Shown one piece after another: positions 5,626-9,739 of a DNA stretch of 9,739 nucleotides; within the stretch, counting starts at the first letter, position 1; the number at the start of each line of letters is the position of its first letter. The notes beneath the pieces were generated by a model, which had not been told where the DNA came from, did no database searches, and worked only from the letters and a program-made list of their open reading frames with translations. This DNA is from Candidatus Latescibacterota bacterium. GTDB taxonomy: Bacteria > Latescibacterota > MVCY01. The stretch lies in assembly GCA_030608245.1 (NCBI GenBank), contig JAUWEO010000046.1, positions 1 through 9,739 on the forward strand, given 5' to 3'. Both the position numbers and the translations under genes were made by a program.

Positions 5626-7306
5626 TTGTCTCTCCTGTGGTTACTTTCCGTAAAGTGTCTTCGTAGATGATTATTTGGGGGTCGTATTTCTCCCTTAGAT
5701 TCTTCATGAGTTCATTGAACAGCCTTTCTTCCTCTCTTTGTCGGAGGAGTGTAGTCACCGCATTCTTGACCTCTCCAAAGCTTCTCCTCCGAGGTGGTTC
5801 TCTCTTCAGGACCTTGAACACCGCATATCCATTTCTTACCTCTATAGGACCTGTGATTTCTCCCAGTTTTGCTTCAAAGACTGCCTTCACGAAGCGTTTT
5901 CCAAATATGCTCTCTGACCTTTTGTCATTGACCATAGGGAATTTCCATCTGAATTCGCCCGGTCTCTTGAGAGTGCTGTGTTTCTCAGCCAGTTCTTCCA
6001 TATCAGCACCTTGCTTAAGCCGTTGGAGGGTGGTCTCTGCCTGCTTTTTGGCTTTTAATAAGATATCTACGACCTCGGTCCGAGCCGGTGCTATATAGTC
6101 GTCACGATGGGTGTGAAAATACTCTCTTGTTTGCGCTTCCGTAATATACACCTGTTCAAGAACTTCAATTTCTCGCAGTCTTTCTGCCACAAACGCTTCT
6201 TTGCTTCGCTCTAATTCAGCTATAATCTTTTTATCTCCATCTATCCCTAATTGACGAGCGATTCGAGGCAGAAGCACAAATTCCAGAACCACTCGATCGG
6301 CTATTGGCTTCCAGGCAGCACTGTCTCCGATTGCCGGATACTTGCAACTGCGACACAGCCTTTTCAGGTCCTCAACAAAATCGGTTAGCGTCATCTCTCC
6401 GCCATCAAATCTGTACAGAACAGTCTTTCCCACCTCAGCAGAGAGTTCAGGAAGTTCTTGACCCAATTCCTGTTGCTCATTCAAGAACACTATCAGTCCT
6501 TGAGCCTCATATTGGAGATGGTTCTCCACCCTTACTGAGTTGGAATGCTCCCTTCTTTTCTGTATTGCTGCCTCGGGGAAGAGGCTCTCTTTGATTTCGT
6601 CTTTCAGTTGCTTGAATTTCACCTCTTTTTTATCGGCGAGCTTAAGAATGGAGTATCCAGAGCGGGTCTTAACTGGGTGAGAAAGTTGGCCAACTTTCAT
6701 AGAGAAGACGATTTCTTCAATTTCGGGGATCAGTCCACCACGGACAAACCATCCGGCATCGCCGCCCTTTTGGGCACTGCGTTTATCTGTAGACTTCTGC
6801 CGGGCGAGTTCAGCGAAATTTTTGCCCTGCTCAAGTTCTGTGAGAATCTGCCTCGCCGCAGACTCTGTCTTAACCACAAGTTGGCCGATTCTTACCTTTT
6901 CATTCAGCCTATTTTGGTCAAAGTATTCCCTGGCTTGTTCATCGCTCACCTTTGTCTTGTTCTCTACCTCTACCTCATAGAGTTTTCGAAGCATTAACCC
7001 TCGCTTCTTCTCCTTCAGGGCTTCGAATACCTTCTTATCCTTATACAACTCTCGATTCTTGCCTTCTAAGACTATTAATTCCTTATTGATGAGCAGGTCA
7101 AGACATTTTCTCAACTTTTGGGTATCACTTATTTCCCCTTCTCCTTCTGGGGCTATCTTTTGACCAGCCTGGTAAAGATCCCCGACGGTTATCTTTTTCT
7201 CTCCCACGTTTGCCACCACCAAATCCGCCTTTTTTCCACAACCAGAGGCGCAAAGAAAAAATGTGGTGGTAAGCGACGCACAGATAACAGCGGCAGTTTT
7301 CTTCAT
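5606..7306 (-). CDS. Lipoprotein with two chaperone-parvulin (PpiC-type) units
   Basis: The 566-residue protein starts with a short signal ending LCASGC. Cys23 is the likely lipidated residue, although Ala at lipobox -3 is uncommon. A helical SurA_N-like region (about 30-135) and a parvulin domain (about 137-226; GGDAGWF, RSGYSILKL) are followed by a second helical region (about 300-405) and a second parvulin-like domain (about 408-501; RNGYAVFKV). SDEQAREYF and TEAQTREYF at matching places argue for internal duplication. The histidines expected in active parvulins are replaced (Gln142, Ser219; Asp414, Ala495), so isomerase activity is doubtful and a chaperone role is more likely. Cys318 and Cys321 form a CxxC. 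GAGGAG lies eight bases before the ATG. It is the first gene of the envelope operon and overlaps surA. Confidence 0.85.
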   Translation of the reverse strand: MKKTAAVICASLTTTFFLCASGCGKKADLVVANVGEKKITVGDLYQAGQKIAPEGEGEISDTQKLRKCLDLLINKELIVLEGKNRELYKDKKVFEALKEKKRGLMLRKLYEVEVENKTKVSDEQAREYFDQNRLNEKVRIGQLVVKTESAARQILTELEQGKNFAELARQKSTDKRSAQKGGDAGWFVRGGLIPEIEEIVFSMKVGQLSHPVKTRSGYSILKLADKKEVKFKQLKDEIKESLFPEAAIQKRREHSNSVRVENHLQYEAQGLIVFLNEQQELGQELPELSAEVGKTVLYRFDGGEMTLTDFVEDLKRLCRSCKYPAIGDSAAWKPIADRVVLEFVLLPRIARQLGIDGDKKIIAELERSKEAFVAERLREIEVLEQVYITEAQTREYFHTHRDDYIAPARTEVVDILLKAKKQAETTLQRLKQGADMEELAEKHSTLKRPGEFRWKFPMVNDKRSESIFGKRFVKAVFEAKLGEITGPIEVRNGYAVFKVLKREPPRRRSFGEVKNAVTTLLRQREEERLFNELMKNLREKYDPQIIIYEDTLRKVTTGETNVSAQS

Positions 7307-7347
7307 AGAGAAATCTCCTCGTGAGTATGTTTGGTGACAGAAGTTTT

Positions 7348-7445
7348 TTCTTGCCAGGCCACGCGAGAGCGGCCTTACTGGTTTGGTGCAAAAATATCTG
7401 AGCTAGCCCTGTAGGGTGTGAAACTACCCACAGGGCTGGCAAGAA
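7348..7445. repeat. 10-bp inverted repeat enclosing a strong hairpin, after rplS
   Basis: TTCTTGCCAG (7348-7357) and CTGGCAAGAA (7436-7445) are exact reverse complements. Inside, 7405-7412 pairs with 7430-7437 (8 bp) and, past one bulged base, 7414-7417 pairs with 7426-7429 around an 8-base loop. On the minus strand the strong hairpin lies about 24 bases after the rplS stop, and a TTTTT run follows some ten bases later, farther than in a standard intrinsic terminator. GTTTGGTG occurs directly repeated at 7329-7336 and 7381-7388. It may terminate or attenuate between the translation and envelope operons, or be a small dispersed element. Confidence 0.5.
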
Positions 7446-7460
7446 GCAATTTCTCAAACA

Positions 7461-7814
7461 TCAAGGCTGTATTCTTTTCTCAGCAATCCTGGCAGCCTTC
7501 TTCCCTTTCTTTGTCCTTAAGTAGAAAAGCTTTGCCCGTCTCACGTTACCAGAGCGCCTCACCTCGATCTTAGTGATATTAGGGGAATGCAAGGGGAATA
7601 TTCTCTCCACACCAATGCCTCCGGTGAGCCGGCGGACAGTGAAAGTCTTGCTGACACCTTCCCCCCGTTTCTGGAGAACAATACCCTGAAATATTTGGAT
7701 TCGCTCCTTTTCCCCTTCTATTACTTTGACATGTAGTCTTACGGTATCGCCTGGCCCAAACTGGGGGATGTCCTCCCGCAGGTGCCGGGCAGTAACCGAG
7801 GATAGAAGTTCCAT
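7461..7814 (-). CDS. rplS: 50S ribosomal protein L19
   Basis: L19 lies at the 30S-50S interface of the ribosome. The 117 residues cover the normal family length and carry the core signatures in order: FGPGDTVRLHVKV, EGEKERIQIFQGIV, TFTVRRL, GVERIFPLHSP, IEVRRSGNVRRAKLFYLR, then a basic tail. AAAGGAGGAG lies just before ATG 7814, a strong ribosome binding site. The gene follows trmD as in most bacteria, but 177 bases apart rather than nearly abutting. rnhB, a common next gene, is absent; the parvulin lipoprotein follows instead. Confidence 0.98.
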   Translation of the reverse strand: MELLSSVTARHLREDIPQFGPGDTVRLHVKVIEGEKERIQIFQGIVLQKRGEGVSKTFTVRRLTGGIGVERIFPLHSPNITKIEVRRSGNVRRAKLFYLRTKKGKKAARIAEKRIQP

Positions 7815-7863
7815 CTACTCCTCCTTTATTTTCTTGAGTGTTGTCTTAGGTTTTAATCCCTGT

Positions 7864-7978
7864 CTTGGTATTGACAAATCAATGTCGAAGGCCAAAGTCT
7901 TCACCCCGTTAAATAAGCGTCTTATCGGACAGACACTATCTAATTGAATTGATTGACCTTTCGATGCCTTTCAACGGG
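7864..7978 (-). promoter_or_regulatory. Candidate structured leader of rplS
   Basis: The trmD-rplS gap contains nested complementary segments on the minus strand. CCCGTTGAA (plus 7970-7978) pairs with TTTAACGGG (plus 7905-7913) over nine positions with one G-U. Inside it, GTGTCT (7931-7936) pairs with AGACGC (7917-7922) around eight bases. Downstream, ATTGA-TTTG-TCAAT (7870-7883) forms a 5-bp tetraloop hairpin, flanked by CTTTGG/CCAAG-type pairing (7892-7897 with 7864-7868). Autoregulatory L19 leaders are known in some bacteria, but I cannot match this to that consensus by eye. No convincing promoter was seen in the gap. Confidence 0.35.
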
Positions 7979-7991
7979 CCACTGATAACTA

Positions 7992-8678
7992 TCAATGGAC
8001 ACTATTCCTTAGTAGATCTTGTCTTCTTTTTCGAGTTCTTTCCAAGCCCTGTGCCATTCTCCACTGGTGAATCTTTTGGTGGTCTCCAGAAAACAGTATC
8101 TCTGGGACCTTGATTCCCTCAAAGATTCTGGGACGGGTGTACCAGGGACAGTCGAGCAATCCATCCTGAAATGAGTCATCCAGGGCCGACTGAGAATCAC
8201 CCAGCACCCCTGGTATCAGACGCACTACCGCGTCAATTGCCACCATTGCCGCCAGTTCCCCGCCGCTTATCACATAGTCGCCAATGGAGATCTCGTCAGT
8301 AACATATTTCTCTCTAATTCTCTCATCGATGCCCTTGTAATGTCCGCAGATAAATACAAGGGTCTCCTCCAGCGACAATTCATTTGCCTTTAGCTGATTA
8401 AGAGGCTCTCCCTGGGGGGTGAGGTGGATAACCCTTCCCAGGGCCTCCGGCGGTCTGATAACCTTAAGAGCCCGGCTGATGGGTTCGGGCTTGAGCACCA
8501 TTCCTGCTCCCCCACCAAAGGGGTAGTCATCCACCTGGTGATGCCTGTCCTGGGTGTAATCACGGATGTTATGTATGTGTATGCTCACCAGGTCTTTCTC
8601 TTGTGCCCTTTTTACCATGCCCTCGTCGAAAGGTCCGCCGAACATCCCTGGGAATATGGTGAGAATATCGATTAACAT
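7992..8678 (-). CDS. trmD: tRNA (guanine37-N1)-methyltransferase
   Basis: TrmD methylates G37 next to the anticodon in tRNAs reading CNN codons, using S-adenosylmethionine, and prevents +1 frameshifting. The 228 residues show the SPOUT trefoil-knot features: DDYPFGGGAGM (50-60), CGHYKGIDERI (111-121), DEISIGDYVISGGE (128-141) in the SAM-binding knot, and DGLLDCPWYTRP (172-183), followed by ILFSGDH and a C-terminal helical tRNA-binding domain. Length is at the short end of the family but complete. Only a weak GGGGT-like ribosome binding site precedes the ATG. It starts 20 bases after the rpsP stop, so translation may be coupled; rimM, its usual upstream neighbour, is not here. Confidence 0.98.
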   Translation of the reverse strand: MLIDILTIFPGMFGGPFDEGMVKRAQEKDLVSIHIHNIRDYTQDRHHQVDDYPFGGGAGMVLKPEPISRALKVIRPPEALGRVIHLTPQGEPLNQLKANELSLEETLVFICGHYKGIDERIREKYVTDEISIGDYVISGGELAAMVAIDAVVRLIPGVLGDSQSALDDSFQDGLLDCPWYTRPRIFEGIKVPEILFSGDHQKIHQWRMAQGLERTRKRRQDLLRNSVH

Positions 8679-8698
8679 CCTTGGCTTACCCCGTGGTC

Positions 8699-9085
8699 TT
8701 AATCCGCTTGTTCTTCTTCCTCTTTGTCAGAGGTATCTGACTGGACGGGACTCTCTTCTGGAGATTCGGGAGTTTCAGAGGTATCCTCTCCGGCAGAGAG
8801 AGGGTTGAGTAAAGCTGCTCTCTTCTGTGTTTCGTGCCGTTTTCTCAGAATCCCGGCTTTCCTTAAGAGACTGAGTATTGTGTAGGAGGGAACGGCACCC
8901 TTATCCAGCCAGGAAACAGCTTTTTCCTCATCGATACGTACTTCAGCAGGCTCTGTAAGCGGATTGTAATACCCTAAAGATTCGATATATCTCCCATCCC
9001 TCGGACTTCTGGAATCCACCACCACTATCCGATAAAATGGTTGTTTCTTCTTTCCCATCCTTCTTAATCTTATTCTAACTGGCAA
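8699..9085 (-). CDS. rpsP: 30S ribosomal protein S16 with acidic tail
   Basis: S16 is an assembly protein of the small ribosomal subunit. The first 85 or so residues of 128 show the family pattern: MPVRIRLRRMGKKKQPFYRI, VVDSRSPRDGR, IESLGYYNP, a VSWLDKGAVPS segment and LLRKAGIL. The start is TTG (9085-9083), supported by AGGAGGT five bases upstream and by the conserved PVRIRLRR; the first in-frame ATG, nine codons later, would remove that conserved start. Residues about 98-128 form a Ser/Pro/Glu-rich tail ending EEEEQAD. S16 tails vary widely, so the tail is unusual in composition but not by itself evidence of a new domain. Confidence 0.97.
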   Translation of the reverse strand: MPVRIRLRRMGKKKQPFYRIVVVDSRSPRDGRYIESLGYYNPLTEPAEVRIDEEKAVSWLDKGAVPSYTILSLLRKAGILRKRHETQKRAALLNPLSAGEDTSETPESPEESPVQSDTSDKEEEEQAD

Positions 9086-9120
9086 AAGTCACCTCCTGTT
9101 GAAAGTTTAGATTCTCAGAA

Positions 9121-9739
9121 TCAGAACGGTAGCGGAATCTTATTTAAGCCTCCTGGTTTAGCCATACTTTTCACCATCTTTTGCATCATCTGGAACTGTT
9201 TAAGCAGGCTGTTAATCTGTTGAACGGTGGTGCCACTGCCTGTTGCTATTCGTCTCCGGCGGCTGCCATCAATGATGTGGGGAGTTTGCCTCTCCTGTTT
9301 GGTCATAGAATTGATAATGGCCTCGATTCTGGTGATGTCATTCTCATCTACTTGCAGGTTCTTAATTAGGTTGCGTGGGCCGGGGAGCATCTCCAACAGG
9401 TGCTCCAGAGGCCCCATTTTCTTAAGTTGCTGGAGTTGGTCCAGAAAGTCTTCTAAGCTGAAGCCCTCTTTCTTGAGTCTTTTCTGTAACTGCTCAGTTT
9501 TTTCTAAGTCAATTGCTTCTTGCGCTTTTTCTGCTAAGGAAGCGATGTCGCCCATACCCAGGATTCTGGAGGCCATCCGGTCTGGATGGAATACCTCTAA
9601 GGCGTCGGTCTTCTCGCCTATGCCCACAAACTTGATAGGCTTGCCGGTAACTGCCTTTATGGAGAGGGCGGCGCCTCCTCTGGCATCGCCGTCCAGCTTG
9701 GTGAGAACCACACCGGTGAAGTCCAGTTTCTGAAGAAAT
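9121..9739 (-). CDS. ffh: Signal recognition particle GTPase Ffh, C-terminal part (runs off right edge)
   Basis: Ffh binds 4.5S/6S RNA and signal sequences and targets ribosomes to the membrane through FtsY. The frame stays open to the right edge, giving the last 205 residues of a protein usually near 450 long. It starts in the GTPase domain: LTKLDGDARGGAAL holds the G4 element and closing loop, followed by FVGIGEK. The M domain follows, with LDQLQQLKKMGPLEHLLEMLPG and the RNA-binding segment SRRRRIATGSGT, ahead of a helix rich in Met. It ends IPLPF, a common type of Ffh end. The GTG at 9711 is an internal Val codon, not the start; the GD1/P-loop half lies outside the window. rpsP follows after 35 bases, a widespread order. 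Confidence 0.97.
   Translation of the reverse strand, partial: FLQKLDFTGVVLTKLDGDARGGAALSIKAVTGKPIKFVGIGEKTDALEVFHPDRMASRILGMGDIASLAEKAQEAIDLEKTEQLQKRLKKEGFSLEDFLDQLQQLKKMGPLEHLLEMLPGPRNLIKNLQVDENDITRIEAIINSMTKQERQTPHIIDGSRRRRIATGSGTTVQQINSLLKQFQMMQKMVKSMAKPGGLNKIPLPF

Noticed and set aside
7358..7375. GGCC-based hairpin near 7358-7375 as an intrinsic terminator
   Set aside because: On the transcribed strand it is followed by an A-rich run, not T, and on the plus strand the T-run precedes it.
7125..7457. 110-codon minus-strand open frame overlapping the start of the parvulin lipoprotein gene
   Set aside because: It is out of frame with a well-supported gene and crosses the inverted-repeat gap; its translation shows no domain signature.
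7871..7876. TTGACA on the plus strand as a -35 box
   Set aside because: No -10 match lies 16-18 bases downstream, the strand is opposite to all genes, and the hexamer is part of the ATTGA/TCAAT hairpin.
7983..7994. Palindrome TGATA-AC-TATCA at the trmD stop codon
   Set aside because: Only five-base arms and it overlaps the end of coding sequence; chance is sufficient.
9227..9733. 168-codon plus-strand open frame opposite ffh
   Set aside because: Antisense shadow; the minus-strand frame carries unmistakable Ffh M-domain motifs.

Overview
All eight well-supported genes, plus a gene fragment at the left edge, lie on the minus strand, so transcription runs from high to low coordinates. Base composition is about half G+C. 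A SurA-like chaperone with a signal peptide and a parvulin lipoprotein point to a bacterium with an outer membrane. Gene order fits no familiar model organism closely, and an uncultured lineage is a reasonable inference. The sequence alone does not give the phylum.

Reading in the direction of transcription, the right part (9739 to 7461) is a translation and secretion cluster: the C-terminal half of ffh (SRP GTPase), rpsP (S16), trmD (tRNA m1G37 methyltransferase) and rplS (L19). In many bacteria khpA and/or rimM sit between rpsP and trmD. Here only 20 bases separate the two genes, so both are absent from this site. A 177-base gap with nested inverted repeats precedes rplS and may be an L19 leader RNA.

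The middle part (7306 to 3158) is an envelope-protein operon. A lipoprotein carries two copies of a helical-plus-parvulin unit. It overlaps a SurA-type chaperone by 20 bases, and eight bases later comes a secreted protein with a transglutaminase-like fold. That last protein has lost the expected catalytic Cys and His. None of the four parvulin domains in the two chaperones keeps both conserved active-site histidines. The group therefore looks more like a binding or chaperone set than a set of enzymes.

A 323-base gap (2835 to 3157) contains a weak terminator-like hairpin, a polypurine stretch, two related palindromic repeats and an AT-rich segment.

The left part (2834 to 1) concerns lipoate-dependent oxidation: the E2 acyltransferase and E3 dihydrolipoamide dehydrogenase of a 2-oxo acid dehydrogenase complex, then a 152-base structured gap, then the first 26 codons of lipB. 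LipB would supply the octanoyl group that becomes lipoate on Lys43 of E2. No E1 gene is in the window.

I found no tRNA, rRNA, CRISPR array, transposase or phage gene. The most unusual items are the degenerate transglutaminase-like protein with its two chaperones, and the structured intergenic regions.
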